Assembly: GCF_029338355.1 (NCBI RefSeq)
Contig: NZ_CP119802.1
Location: 1,054,001-1,118,000 of the forward strand
Length of the DNA stretch: 64,000 nucleotides
Source: Halosegnis marinus
GTDB lineage: Archaea > Halobacteriota > Halobacteria > Halobacteriales > Haloarculaceae
Direction of reading: 5' to 3'
Shown here: piece by piece, positions 31,886-40,286 of the stretch
How positions within the stretch are numbered: the first letter of the stretch is position 1
Layout of the letters: each line of letters starts with the position of its first letter
Notes under the pieces: generated by a model
Seen by the model: only the letters and a program-made list of their open reading frames with translations
Databases searched by the model: none
What the model was told of the DNA's origin: nothing
Translations under genes and position numbers: made by a program

Positions 31886-32865
31886 CAGAACTCCACCGTC
31901 TCGCGGATGCCGTCCTCGATGCGGGCCGCCTCGGGCATGTAGTAGTCCTCGAGCGCGTACAGCGGGAACGGCGTGTCGAAGCCGGTGACCCGCTTGACCG
32001 GGGCCTCCTGATACAGCAGGGCCTCCTCCTGTATCGTCGCGGCTATCTCCGCGCCCAGCCCGCCCGTCTTCGGGGCCTCGTGGACCACGACGGCGCGGCC
32101 GGTCTTCTCGAACGACTCCGTGATGGTGTCCCAGTCCATCGGCGACAGCGTGCGGAGGTCCACGACCTCGACGTCGACCTCGCCGTCGAGGTTCTCGGCG
32201 GCTTCGAGCGTCGGGCGCGTCATGGCGCCCCACGTGAACACCGACACGTCCGTCCCCTCGCGGCGGACGGCGGCCTCGCCGAGTTCGACGGTGTACGTCT
32301 CGTCGGGCACCTCCTCGCGGAAGGCCCGGTAGATGAGCTTCGGCTCCATGAACACGACCGGGTCGGGGTCGCGGATGGACGCCGCGAGCAGCCCCTTCGT
32401 GTCGCGGGGTGTGCTCGGCACGACGACCTTCAGGCCCGCCTCGTGGGTGTAGAAGGCCTCCTTCGACTCGGAGTGGTGTTCCGGCGCGCGGATGCCGCCG
32501 CCGTAGGGCATCCGGAGCGTCATCGGCACCGTGAACCGACCCCGCGAGCGCGTCCGCAGGCGCGCGGCGTGGGAGACGATCTGGTCGAACGCCGGGTAGG
32601 CGAACCCGGAGAACTGTATCTCGGGGACCGGCTTCATCCCGTAGGCGGCCATGCCGACGGCCGTCCCGACGATGCCCGACTCGGCGAGCGGGGTGTCGAA
32701 CACCCGGTCCTCGCCGAACTCGTCGTACAGTCCCTGCGTGGCGCGGAAGACGCCGCCGTTCTTGCCGACGTCCTCGCCGAACACGACCACGTCGTCGTCG
32801 CGTTCGAGTTCGCCCTTGAGACCGTCCCGTACCGCCTGTACCAGCGTGAGGTTCTGACTGCTCAT
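31885..32865 (-). CDS. pdhB: 2-oxoacid dehydrogenase E1 component, beta subunit
   Basis: Transketolase-like C-terminal half of E1, 326 residues. Motifs: VVVFGEDVGKNGGVFRATQG (with the Glu that protonates ThDP), DTPLAESGIVGTAVGMAAYG, YGGGIRAPEHHSESKEA, and VDLRTLSPMDWDTITESFEK followed by VVVHEAPKTGGLGAEIAA in the C-domain. It pairs with E1-alpha, whose gene ends one base before this start. Whether the complex uses branched-chain oxoacids, pyruvate or another substrate cannot be read from the sequence; haloarchaea use ferredoxin oxidoreductases for pyruvate and 2-oxoglutarate. Confidence 0.94.
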   Translation of the reverse strand: MSSQNLTLVQAVRDGLKGELERDDDVVVFGEDVGKNGGVFRATQGLYDEFGEDRVFDTPLAESGIVGTAVGMAAYGMKPVPEIQFSGFAYPAFDQIVSHAARLRTRSRGRFTVPMTLRMPYGGGIRAPEHHSESKEAFYTHEAGLKVVVPSTPRDTKGLLAASIRDPDPVVFMEPKLIYRAFREEVPDETYTVELGEAAVRREGTDVSVFTWGAMTRPTLEAAENLDGEVDVEVVDLRTLSPMDWDTITESFEKTGRAVVVHEAPKTGGLGAEIAATIQEEALLYQEAPVKRVTGFDTPFPLYALEDYYMPEAARIEDGIRETVEF

Positions 32866-32866
32866 G

Positions 32867-33973
32867 TTAGTGCTCCAGTAGTTCGTCGTCGTCGTGTTCC
32901 TCGCGCAGCCGGCGGAGGTACGCGCGCTGTTCCTCCAGCCGCTTCGGCATCTCGGCGTACACGTGCTCGAACATGGTGTCCGGGCCGGGGCGCTCGAACC
33001 CCTCGGCCGTCTCGATGGCCGACGCCACCTCGTCCTCGACGGACTCGGTTATGGCGGCGACGCGCTCGTCGTCCAGGACGCCGCGGTCGCGGAGGAACCG
33101 CTCCAGTCGCGGGATGGGGTCCTTCGCCTTCCACTCCTCGACCTCCTCGTCCTCGCGGTACACGGAGGGGTCGTCGGCCGTCGTGTGCGCGCCGAAGCGG
33201 TACTGCACCGCCTCGACCAGCGTCGGGCGCAGTTGCCCCTCCTCGGGGTTGCGGGCCTTCTCGACGGCCTCGGTCGCGACCTGATACACGGCGAGCGGGT
33301 CCATCCCGTCCACCTGCACGCCCTCCATGCCGTACGCGACGGCCTTCTGGGCGATGGTCTCCGAGCGGGTCTGCTTCTCGCGCGGCACGGAGATGGCCCA
33401 CTGGTTGTTGTTACAGAAGAAGACGGTCGGGGTGTCGTACACCCCGGCGAAGTTCAGCCCCTCGTGGAAGTCCCCCTCCGAGGTGGCGCCGTCGCCGAAG
33501 TAACAGATGCTCACGTCGTCCTCGCCGCGGTGCTGGGCCGCCATCCCCAGCCCCGTCGCGTGGGGTATCTGGGAGGCGATGGGGACCGCGACCGGGAAGA
33601 TGCGCAGGTCGCGCAGTTCGTTGCCGCGCTCGTCGCCCATCCAGTAGCGGAGCGTCCCTTCGAGCGTCAGCCCGTGGACGTACGCCGCGCCGTGTTCGCG
33701 GTAGGAGGGGACGAGCCAGTCCTCGTCGCCCAGCGCCATCGCGGACGCGACCTGCGCGCCCTCCTGACCCGACAGCGGCGGATACGTGCCCATCCGGCCC
33801 TGTCGCTGGAGGCTGACCGCGCGCTGGTCGAAGTGGCGCGCCAGTCGCATCGACCGGTACATCTCGACGAACTCCTCCTCGGAGAGGTCGGGCACCGTCG
33901 CGCCGTCGACGACCTGCCCGTCCTCGTCGAGCACCCGGACCCGCTCGTGCGGGTCCCGTTCGAGTACGCTCAC
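32867..33973 (-). CDS. pdhA: 2-oxoacid dehydrogenase E1 component, alpha subunit
   Basis: ThDP-binding half of E1, 368 residues. The ThDP-Mg motif is ICYFGDGATSEGDFHEGLNF through FFCNNNQWAIS; SGQEGAQVASAMALGDEDW and YREHGAAYVHGL are family segments. The phosphorylation-loop region RFGAHTTADDPSVYREDEE is present, as in branched-chain and pyruvate E1 enzymes. It is the first gene of the operon pdhA-pdhB-E2-lpdA; the promoter is in the 210-nt gap upstream. The C-terminal 30 residues are charged and helical. Confidence 0.94.
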   Translation of the reverse strand: MSVLERDPHERVRVLDEDGQVVDGATVPDLSEEEFVEMYRSMRLARHFDQRAVSLQRQGRMGTYPPLSGQEGAQVASAMALGDEDWLVPSYREHGAAYVHGLTLEGTLRYWMGDERGNELRDLRIFPVAVPIASQIPHATGLGMAAQHRGEDDVSICYFGDGATSEGDFHEGLNFAGVYDTPTVFFCNNNQWAISVPREKQTRSETIAQKAVAYGMEGVQVDGMDPLAVYQVATEAVEKARNPEEGQLRPTLVEAVQYRFGAHTTADDPSVYREDEEVEEWKAKDPIPRLERFLRDRGVLDDERVAAITESVEDEVASAIETAEGFERPGPDTMFEHVYAEMPKRLEEQRAYLRRLREEHDDDELLEH

Positions 33974-34028
33974 GGACGAACCACCCGTGGTGACATACCC
34001 GAAGGCTCAGACGCGCCACGCATAGGGT

Positions 34029-34048
34029 TTTCGTAAATACCTTTCGTA
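34029..34048 (-). promoter_or_regulatory. pdhA operon promoter with direct TACGAAA repeats
   Basis: On the minus strand TATTTACG (about 34032-34039) looks like the TATA box, placing the start near 34010 and leaving a leader of about 35 nt. It is bracketed by two direct copies of TACGAAA (34042-34048 and 34029-34035), 13 bp apart. This may be coincidence or a binding site. Confidence 0.45.
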
Positions 34049-34155
34049 GCGCGCCGTTCTTGCCACGAGGTTACACGAACGTCCAGAAACGGGGGCGCGG
34101 AACGGGCGGGTTTCGCGCGTTCGTCGGCCGAACCCGTGACACGCCCCGTGGTATC

Positions 34156-34176
34156 GCGACCCGTGATTCGGGTCGC
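34156..34176 (-). terminator. Stem-loop after lipA
   Basis: Perfect 7-bp inverted repeat GCGACCC / GGGTCGC with loop of 7 nt, located 7 nt beyond the lipA stop on the minus strand. No T-run. Probably a 3' end structure. Confidence 0.45.
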
Positions 34177-34183
34177 TCGCGCG

Positions 34184-35125
34184 TCAGTCGCCCCGGGCGC
34201 GGGCCCGCTCGCGCGCCTCCTCGACGCTCGCGCCGTCGCGCGCCATCGCCTCCACGAAGAACTCGCCGGCCTTGAACGACGAGCGCACCATCGGCCCCGA
34301 GGCGCAGTAGCGGAAGCCGAACTCCCCCTCGGCCACCTCGCGCCACGTGTCGAACTTGTCCGGGTGGACGTACTCGAACACCTCCAAGTGGCGCGTCGAG
34401 GGCTGGAGGTACTGGCCGAACGTGACGATGTCCACGCCGAGTTCGTCGAGGTCCGACAGCGTCCGGTACACCTCGTGGTCGTACTCGCCGACGCCGAGCA
34501 TCAGGGAGGTCTTCGCGTAACAGTCCGATTCCGCGACCCGTTGGAGCACGGACAGCGACTGCTCGTAGCCCGCCCGGCGGTCCCGGACCGGCCACTGGAG
34601 GCGCTCGACCGTCTCGACGTTGTGCGCCAGCACGTCCGGCCCCGCGTCGATGACCTCGTCCACGGCGTCGGGGTCGCCCCGGAAGTCGGGGACCAGCGCC
34701 TCCACGAGGATGGAGGGGTCGCGGTCCTTGATGGCGCGTATCGTCTCCGCGAAGTGGGCCGCGCCGCCGTCCGGCAGGTCGTCGCGGTCCACGCTCGTCA
34801 GGACGACGTAGTCGAGGCCGATCTCGGCGACGGCGTCCGCGACGTTCGCCGGTTCGTCCTCGTCCAGCGCCTCCATCCCGCCGGTCTTCACGTCGCAGAA
34901 GTTACAGCCCCGCGAGCAGCGGTCGCCCATCAGCATGAACGTCGCCGTCCCCGGCCCGTTGCGCCCCGACCAGCAGTCCCCGAGGTTGGGACACGACGCC
35001 TCCTCGCAGACGGTGTGGAGGTCGTGGTCGCGCAGCGTCGATTTTATCTCCGTGAACCGCTCGCCGGAGGGGGGTCGCATCTTCAGCCACTCGGGCTTGC
35101 GACGGCGTTCGCGGGACCCGCTCAT
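34184..35125 (-). CDS. lipA: Lipoyl synthase
   Basis: Radical SAM enzyme of 313 residues inserting two sulfurs into octanoyl-E2. The auxiliary cluster motif CEEASCPNLGDCW and the radical-SAM CSRGCNFCDV are both complete, as is the C-terminal MVRSSFKAGEF segment (the RSSY/F serine ligand). It is oriented like the pdh operon and immediately upstream of it, with 210 nt and a stem-loop in between, so the two are transcribed separately. Their proximity supports lipoylation of the E2 at 30371-31885. No octanoyltransferase gene (lipB/lplA) is in view. Confidence 0.96.
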   Translation of the reverse strand: MSGSRERRRKPEWLKMRPPSGERFTEIKSTLRDHDLHTVCEEASCPNLGDCWSGRNGPGTATFMLMGDRCSRGCNFCDVKTGGMEALDEDEPANVADAVAEIGLDYVVLTSVDRDDLPDGGAAHFAETIRAIKDRDPSILVEALVPDFRGDPDAVDEVIDAGPDVLAHNVETVERLQWPVRDRRAGYEQSLSVLQRVAESDCYAKTSLMLGVGEYDHEVYRTLSDLDELGVDIVTFGQYLQPSTRHLEVFEYVHPDKFDTWREVAEGEFGFRYCASGPMVRSSFKAGEFFVEAMARDGASVEEARERARARGD

Positions 35126-35231
35126 TGCCCGGTACTTCGGCTACGGCGGCAAAAGCGTGCTGTCCTCGCGCGCCCACGGGCCGGTGTCGCGGAGCGAACG
35201 CTGAATACGGGGCCGTCCCGAGGGAGCGCAA

Positions 35232-35861
35232 ATGACGAGAGTCGTCGCGCTCCGACACGGCGAGACCGCGTGGAACCGCGAGGGGCGCATGCAGGGGTGG
35301 GCCCCGGTGCCGCTGAACGACCGCGGGCGCGAGCAGGCGACCGCCGCGGGCGAGTGGCTCGCCGACGAGTACGCGTTCGACGCGGTGTACAGTTCCGACC
35401 TCCTCCGGACGCGAGAAACGACCGAGCGCGTGCTGGAACACCTCCCGTACAAGGGGTCGGGCCGGAAGGTCACCTACGAGGCGGCGTGGCGCGAGCGGGA
35501 CATCGGCGTGTATCAGGGACTCTCGTATCAGGACGTGTACGAGCGGTTCCCCGAGTTCGGGCTGGGCGAGGCCGCCGCGGAGGCCGCACGCCGCGTCCCC
35601 GACTCCGGCGAGAGCCTCGCGGACGTGTACGAGCGCGCGACCGAGCGGTTCGAGGCGGTCGTGGCCGGGCACGACGACGACGACACCGTCCTCGTCGTCT
35701 CGCACGGCGGCCCCATCTACATGCTGACGGGCCACGCGAAGGCGATGGACATCCGCGACGCCGTGCTCGACCACTCGCAGGACAACTGCGGCGCGACCGT
35801 GTTCGACTGTTCCGAGGGGGTCGAGGTCGTCGCCGAGAACGTGACCGAGTGGGACGGATAG
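35232..35861 (+). CDS. Histidine phosphatase family protein (phosphoglycerate-mutase-like)
   Basis: Protein of 209 residues. VVALRHGETAWNREGRMQGW has the catalytic His of the RHG motif, YSSDLLRTRETTERVL the second Arg, WRERDIGVYQGLSYQDV the acid Glu, and VLVVSHGGPIYML the second His. It belongs to the cofactor-independent-of-ATP phosphatase branch (2H phosphatase, dPGM-like). Substrate could be phosphoglycerate, a sugar phosphate or cobalamin intermediate. It is monocistronic, followed by an intergenic repeat. Confidence 0.87.
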   Translation: MTRVVALRHGETAWNREGRMQGWAPVPLNDRGREQATAAGEWLADEYAFDAVYSSDLLRTRETTERVLEHLPYKGSGRKVTYEAAWRERDIGVYQGLSYQDVYERFPEFGLGEAAAEAARRVPDSGESLADVYERATERFEAVVAGHDDDDTVLVVSHGGPIYMLTGHAKAMDIRDAVLDHSQDNCGATVFDCSEGVEVVAENVTEWDG

Positions 35862-35936
35862 TCGGTCGTTTCTGTGGGGCTCTCTCGTGCGGTGAACGTC
35901 CCCCTCGCGAGTGTCGCTCGTAGGGACCGCTTCGGG

Positions 35937-36083
35937 AACGCCCTGCTCGCGCGGTTCTAGGGAAACAGCACCGCGACGGCACCGCCCACACGCCTCCCCA
36001 GCCGATTCACTCGGTCGCGTCGCTCTCTCGTTCATCCCTCGCACGCCGGCTGACTCGCGACGGGACGCGAGTCAGCGCGCGCC
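35937..36083 (+). repeat. 147-nt intergenic repeat, copy A, ending in a 10-bp hairpin
   Basis: Matches the reverse complement of 62697-62843 in four blocks: an identical 21-nt start (35937-35957), an identical 25-nt block (35981-36005), an 11-nt block (36035-36045) and an 8-nt end (36076-36083). Between the last two lies a perfect hairpin, CTGACTCGCG (36050-36059) with CGCGAGTCAG (36066-36075), loop 6 nt. It fills the gap between converging gene ends (phosphatase and larE). Confidence 0.85.
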
Positions 36084-36093
36084 GGAGCGAGGG

Positions 36094-36975
36094 TCAGTCG
36101 GTGCTCGGGTACTCGGCGTCGAGGAGTTCCGATTCGTCCGGCTCGTCGTCGTAGGCGTCGTTCGCGGGCGACACGGAGCCGGTCGCGTAGCCGTCGAGGT
36201 CGAGCGTGACGTGGTCGAAGCCGCAGTCGAGCAGGTGGTCGCGGGCGGCGCGGACGAAGTCGGCGTCGAGCGCGCGCTCCAGTTCGTCCTCCCCGACCTC
36301 GATGCGCGCGAGGCCGTCGTGGTCGCGCACGCGGAACTGTTCGAACCCCCACGTCCGGAGGAGAGTCTCGGCGCGCTCGACGCGGGTGAGCCGTTCCTCG
36401 GTCACGTCGAGGCCGGTGGGGATGCGCGAGGAGAGACACGCCATCGAAGGCTTGTCCGCGACGGAGAGCCCGTAGTCCTCGGCAATCGCCCGCACCTCGG
36501 GCTTCGTGATGCCGTGTTCGAGCAGCGGCGAGTAGGCGTTCAGTTCCTCGACGGCGCGCAGACCCGGACGATGCCCCTCGCCCGGGTCGTCGGCGTTCGT
36601 GCCGTCGCAGACCACGTCGATGCCCATCTCGCGCGCGGTGTCGAACATCTCGCCCAGCCGCATCGAGCGGCAGTGGTAACAGCGGTCGCCGTCGTTCTCG
36701 ACGAACGCGGGGTCGTCGAGCTCCGAGAACGAGGTTATCTCGTGGCGGATACCTATCTCCTCGGCCACGCGGGTGGCGTCCTCCAGTTCGGCCGCGGGGA
36801 GCGTCTCTGACTTGGCGGTACAGGCGACGGCGTCGTCGCCGAGCGCGTCGTGCGCGAGGGCGGCGACCACGGCCGAATCGACGCCCCCGGAGAAGGCGAC
36901 GAGGACGGGACCGCGCGCCGCGAGGTCGTCGCGCGCGGCGGCGACCTTGGCGGCGACGGCGTCGTCGAGGGTCAT
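36094..36975 (-). CDS. larE: ATP-dependent sacrificial sulfur transferase, LarE family
   Basis: PP-loop (ATP pyrophosphatase) protein of 293 residues. Motif GPVLVAFSGGVDSAVVAALA binds ATP; CYHCRSMRLGEM and DGTNADDPGEGHRPGLRAV follow, and the segment SMACLSSRIPTG holds the cysteine that in LarE donates its sulfur to the pyridinium cofactor precursor. In Lactobacillus LarE makes the Ni-pincer cofactor of lactate racemase. No larB or larC is in the window, so the acceptor is not known here. The ATG at 36975 follows from the family N-terminus; upstream codons overlap the divergent gene promoter. Confidence 0.88.
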   Translation of the reverse strand: MTLDDAVAAKVAAARDDLAARGPVLVAFSGGVDSAVVAALAHDALGDDAVACTAKSETLPAAELEDATRVAEEIGIRHEITSFSELDDPAFVENDGDRCYHCRSMRLGEMFDTAREMGIDVVCDGTNADDPGEGHRPGLRAVEELNAYSPLLEHGITKPEVRAIAEDYGLSVADKPSMACLSSRIPTGLDVTEERLTRVERAETLLRTWGFEQFRVRDHDGLARIEVGEDELERALDADFVRAARDHLLDCGFDHVTLDLDGYATGSVSPANDAYDDEPDESELLDAEYPSTD

Positions 36976-37060
36976 GGCCGCGCTCGGGGGGCGACGGGCA
37001 AAAGCGCGCCGGCTACGGCACGGGCGGTGGCTACAAACCGGCCCCCGACGTAGCCGGGGT

Positions 37061-37687
37061 ATGAACGCGGACGAGTTCGTCGAGGCGGTTCGCAGCGGGA
37101 ACGAGACGGCCCTCTCGCGGCTCGGTTCCTCGAAGTCGCTGTACGCGGACACGCGCGGCGAGATGGAACCGGACGCCGTGTTGCGGGCCGCGGCCGACGC
37201 CGAACACGCCGCTGCGGAGACGTTCGCGGCGTGGGCCGACGGCGAGGACGGCGCGGCGGGCGAGGCGTTCGCCGCGACGGCCGAGGAGGAGCGCGACCAC
37301 TACGAGCGCGTCGCGGCGAAGCTGGACGACCACGAGCCCTCGGGCGACGCCTCGGCGATGCAGGCGCACCTCCGCGGCCTCGACGGCACGGTCGAGCGGC
37401 TGGGCGGGCTGGTCGGGCGCACCCTCGTCGCCGGGAAGTCGAAGGAGCAGACGACCGGCTTCTTCGTCGGGCAGGCCGACCCCCGGACGGCGGGCCTCTT
37501 CCGGGAACTGGGCGACGACCTCGACGGGCAACTGGAGCGGGCGACCGACGCGCTCGCCGAGGAGTGTTCGGACGACGAGGACTGGGAGCGCGCGCTCGAC
37601 GCGGCGTCGGGAACGGTGCAGACGGCCTACGAGGCGTACACGGAGCGGCTGGAGTCGATGGGCGTCAACCCAAAGCCGGTGTGCTAG
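37061..37687 (+). CDS. Rubrerythrin-like ferritin-fold protein
   Basis: Protein of 208 residues, all-helical. ADAEHAAAETFAAWADG and AEEERDHYERVAAKL each carry ExxH-type spacing (Glu-x-x-His, Glu-x-x-x-His), as in the two iron-binding helices of ferritin-like proteins; the later LGDDLDGQLERATDALAEE helix pair may supply more ligands. It may bind a di-iron centre and act in peroxide or iron handling; this is inferred, since the ligand spacing is not the strict rubrerythrin one. The 3' end overlaps the convergent signal peptidase gene by 23 nt. Confidence 0.7.
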   Translation: MNADEFVEAVRSGNETALSRLGSSKSLYADTRGEMEPDAVLRAAADAEHAAAETFAAWADGEDGAAGEAFAATAEEERDHYERVAAKLDDHEPSGDASAMQAHLRGLDGTVERLGGLVGRTLVAGKSKEQTTGFFVGQADPRTAGLFRELGDDLDGQLERATDALAEECSDDEDWERALDAASGTVQTAYEAYTERLESMGVNPKPVC

Positions 37688-38405
37688 CCGCGGTCGCGTT
37701 CGTCCGGTTCGCGGGCGCGGCCGTCACGGTTCCCCCCGCGGTCAGCACCGGACACGGCCCCGCACCCGACGCACACAGCTTCACGTAGCCGAGCACGGGG
37801 ATGCGGGCCTCGGCGGTGCCGACGATCCACGAGGGGCGAACCGGGCCGGAGAGCCCGTTCACCTGGTCGTACTGCCCGTTCGAGACGGGGTTGTCCCCCT
37901 TCGTGATGTAGCCGGCGTGGGGGGCCGGACAGTTCGGGAGGGCGTCACAGTCGCGCGCGCCGCCGACGAAGTCGGGGTTCGCCCGGTCGTACCAGTTCTC
38001 GCCGTCCTCGACCCAGAAGCGCGCCCGGTGGATGATGGGCGTCCCCGAGCGGTTGTCGGCGCGGTAGATGACCACGTCGCCGTAGGCCCCGAACTTCCGG
38101 TAGTCGTTCTCGGCGCCCACGTCGTAGGGGACGATTCCGGTCTCGTCGGCGAAGCCGGGCGCGAACCGCCCCTCCTCCATCACGAACACGAGATCCCCCA
38201 CCTGCATGTTCGGCTCCATGCTGCCGGACTCGACGGCGACCATCGGGGGCCAGACGCCGCTGACGGCGAACAGGAGGAGGCCGACCGCGAGCACCGCCGC
38301 CACGCTCGTCGCCACCTCGCGGACGTAGACGACGCCCGCGTGGTCCGTGGTCCGGAGCCAGCGCAGCCACTCCAACGGGCCGCGCGGCCCCGCGTCGTCG
38401 CTCAT
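37665..38405 (-). CDS. sec11: Signal peptidase I (Sec11 type)
   Basis: Membrane serine protease of 246 residues that removes Sec signal peptides. TM segment at about 31-52 (VATSVAAVLAVGLLLFAVSG), then the nucleophile Ser in VAVESGSMEPNMQVGDLVFV. The archaeal His in GTPIIHRARFW replaces the bacterial Lys, and HAGYITKGDNPVSNG provides the Asp. The long insert between them (about 90 residues) and the C-terminal Ala/Thr-rich tail are usual in haloarchaea. ATG 38405 is used because the upstream frame enters the promoter of the divergent DP1 gene. Confidence 0.9.
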   Translation of the reverse strand: MSDDAGPRGPLEWLRWLRTTDHAGVVYVREVATSVAAVLAVGLLLFAVSGVWPPMVAVESGSMEPNMQVGDLVFVMEEGRFAPGFADETGIVPYDVGAENDYRKFGAYGDVVIYRADNRSGTPIIHRARFWVEDGENWYDRANPDFVGGARDCDALPNCPAPHAGYITKGDNPVSNGQYDQVNGLSGPVRPSWIVGTAEARIPVLGYVKLCASGAGPCPVLTAGGTVTAAPANRTNATAASTPALG

Positions 38406-38497
38406 TAGCCTCCGTAGCCGTGGAACTCGTTTCAACGTTCTGGCTTCGGGGTCCGGCATCCTTTTGCAGACCCCTCGCTTCCCCTCGGAGTGTGCCG

Positions 38498-40072
38498 ATG
38501 GAGTCGCCGGCCCGCATCGCAAGCGCGCTCGCGAGCCACGGCTTCAACGCCTCGCGGGAGGCGGTCACCCTCATCGCCGGGGCGGACGACCCGGACGCGG
38601 CGCTCGCGCTCGCCGTGGAGACCGCGCCCGACGACGCGCTCGTCCTCACCGCGGAACACGTGAAGAGCGCGCTCGACCGCGGCCGCGACCGACGGCTCGC
38701 CGACCCGGACGACCGCGACGACGCGGGGGGAGCGGCGGACGGAACCGCGGACACAGACCCCTCTGTTTCGGGTGGAACCGGGGCGTCGGAACCGGGTGAC
38801 GGCCCCGGCGGCGCTCCAGTCGAAACGAAGGGGTCGTCGGGGTTCGTCCGCGACCCCGACACCTCGAAGCGCTCCATCTCGGTGGCGCGCGACATCACCG
38901 GCCAGTCCACCGGGACCGGCGAGTACAAGGACTTCGTGCGGGTGTTCCGCGACCGCTACGAGAAGCTCTCCGGACAGCTCCGGGGACGAGTGAACCACCG
39001 GCCGACGGACTCGCTGCGGGCGAGCCCGGGCGGCGCCGACGCCGGCCTCGTCGGGATGGTCAACGACGTCCGCTCGACGGCGAACGGCCACTGGCTCATC
39101 GAACTGGAGGACACGAAGGGCGTCTTCCCGTGTCTCGTGATGAAGGACAAGGGCATCGCCGACCTCGTGGACGAACTGCTGCTCGACGAGGTCATCGCCG
39201 TCGACGGGACGCTCGCGGACGACGCGGGCATCCTCTTCGTGGACTCGCTCCACTTCCCCGAGGTCCCCCGGACGTACCAGCCGAACACCGCCGACCGCCA
39301 CGTGCAGGCCGCCCTCATCTCGGACGTGCACGTCGGCTCGCAGGAGTTCATGGCCGACGCGTGGCACCGCTTCACCGACTGGCTCCACACCGAGGAGGCC
39401 GAACACGTCGAGTACCTCCTGATCGCCGGCGACATGGTCGAGGGCGTCGGCGTCTACCCGAACCAGGACGACGAGCTCGACATCATCGACATCTACGAGC
39501 AGTACGAGGCGTTCTCGGAGTACCTCAAGGAGGTGCCCGGCGACATGGAGATACTGATGATTCCGGGCAACCACGACGCCGTCCGGCTGGCGGAGCCACA
39601 GCCCGGCTTCGACGAGGAACTGCGCGACATCATGTCGGCCCACGACGCCCGCATCCACGGCAACCCCGCGCTCGTGGACGTGGAGGGCGTGAAGGTGCTG
39701 ATGTACCACGGCGTCTCGCTGGACGAGGTCATCGCCGAACTGCCGGAGGCGAAGGCCAGCTACGAGGAGCCGCACAAGGCGATGTACCAGCTCCTCAAGA
39801 AGCGCCACGTCGCGCCGCAGTTCGGCGGCAAGACCCGTGTCGCCCCCGAGGAGGAGGACTACCTCGTCATGGAGGAGGTGCCCGACGTGTTCCACACCGG
39901 CCACGTCCACAAGCTCGGGTGGGGGAAGTACCGGCGCGTCATCGCCGTCAACTCCGGCTGTTGGCAGGCCCAGACCGACTTCCAGAAGTCCGTCAACATC
40001 GACCCCGACGCCGGCTTCGCCCCGATTCTCGACCTCGACACGCTGTCGATGACGGTTCACGACTTCAACTGA
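38498..40072 (+). CDS. polD1: DNA polymerase D small subunit (DP1)
   Basis: Exonuclease subunit of the archaeal replicative polymerase D (also named polB, DNA polymerase II small subunit), 524 residues. An N-terminal helical domain (1-80) is followed by a disordered Gly/Asp/Ser-rich linker (80-130), an OB fold (about 180-255) and the calcineurin-like phosphoesterase with LISDVHVGS, LLIAGDMVEGVGVYPNQ, IPGNHDAVR and FHTGHVHKLG metal motifs. All metal ligands look intact, so 3'-5' exonuclease activity is expected. It diverges from the signal peptidase gene, an adjacency I recall from other haloarchaeal origin regions. No orc1/cdc6 is in this window. Confidence 0.95.
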   Translation: MESPARIASALASHGFNASREAVTLIAGADDPDAALALAVETAPDDALVLTAEHVKSALDRGRDRRLADPDDRDDAGGAADGTADTDPSVSGGTGASEPGDGPGGAPVETKGSSGFVRDPDTSKRSISVARDITGQSTGTGEYKDFVRVFRDRYEKLSGQLRGRVNHRPTDSLRASPGGADAGLVGMVNDVRSTANGHWLIELEDTKGVFPCLVMKDKGIADLVDELLLDEVIAVDGTLADDAGILFVDSLHFPEVPRTYQPNTADRHVQAALISDVHVGSQEFMADAWHRFTDWLHTEEAEHVEYLLIAGDMVEGVGVYPNQDDELDIIDIYEQYEAFSEYLKEVPGDMEILMIPGNHDAVRLAEPQPGFDEELRDIMSAHDARIHGNPALVDVEGVKVLMYHGVSLDEVIAELPEAKASYEEPHKAMYQLLKKRHVAPQFGGKTRVAPEEEDYLVMEEVPDVFHTGHVHKLGWGKYRRVIAVNSGCWQAQTDFQKSVNIDPDAGFAPILDLDTLSMTVHDFN

Positions 40073-40074
40073 GC

Positions 40075-40117
40075 CTTTTTGTACGCTCGGCGGCGCTCCC
40101 CGCCGCCTCCCGGCAAA
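40075..40117 (+). terminator. T-tract / GC hairpin / A-tract after DP1
   Basis: CTTTTTG lies three nt after the DP1 stop, then a GC hairpin GGCGGCG-N5-CGCCGCC (40089-40107), then CAAAAAC (40113-40118). The T5 on the plus strand is a plausible archaeal terminator. The outer T/A arms can pair and extend the stem. Confidence 0.5.
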
Positions 40118-40286
40118 AACGTTCATGGAAAAGACACGTCGGGCCTCCTGTCGCGCCCGATGGGCGCGGTAGTCGGCCCTCGGTCCCGCGACTCGCTCCG
40201 CTCGTCGCGGCGAATCGCTCGGTCGCGTCGCTCCCTCACGGACACGGCCGCATACCCTCAAGTACGAAGCCGGGGGCACTCGCCCC

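Noticed and set aside
35911-36810. Plus-strand frame crossing repeat copy A (translates to ...PHASPADS...)
   Set aside because: The same short peptide appears when copy B is translated, because both carry the repeat. The nucleotide pattern (hairpin, covariation) explains it better than protein coding.
38498-40072. Replication origin next to DP1 and signal peptidase
   Set aside because: These genes sit near an origin in some haloarchaea, but I find no orc1/cdc6 gene or repeated origin-recognition boxes in this window.
40142-40260. A third copy of the 147-nt repeat
   Set aside because: Only a short stretch (around CTCGGTCGCGTCGCT, 40218-40232) resembles copy A; the 21- and 25-nt blocks and the hairpin are missing, so chance or distant remnant.
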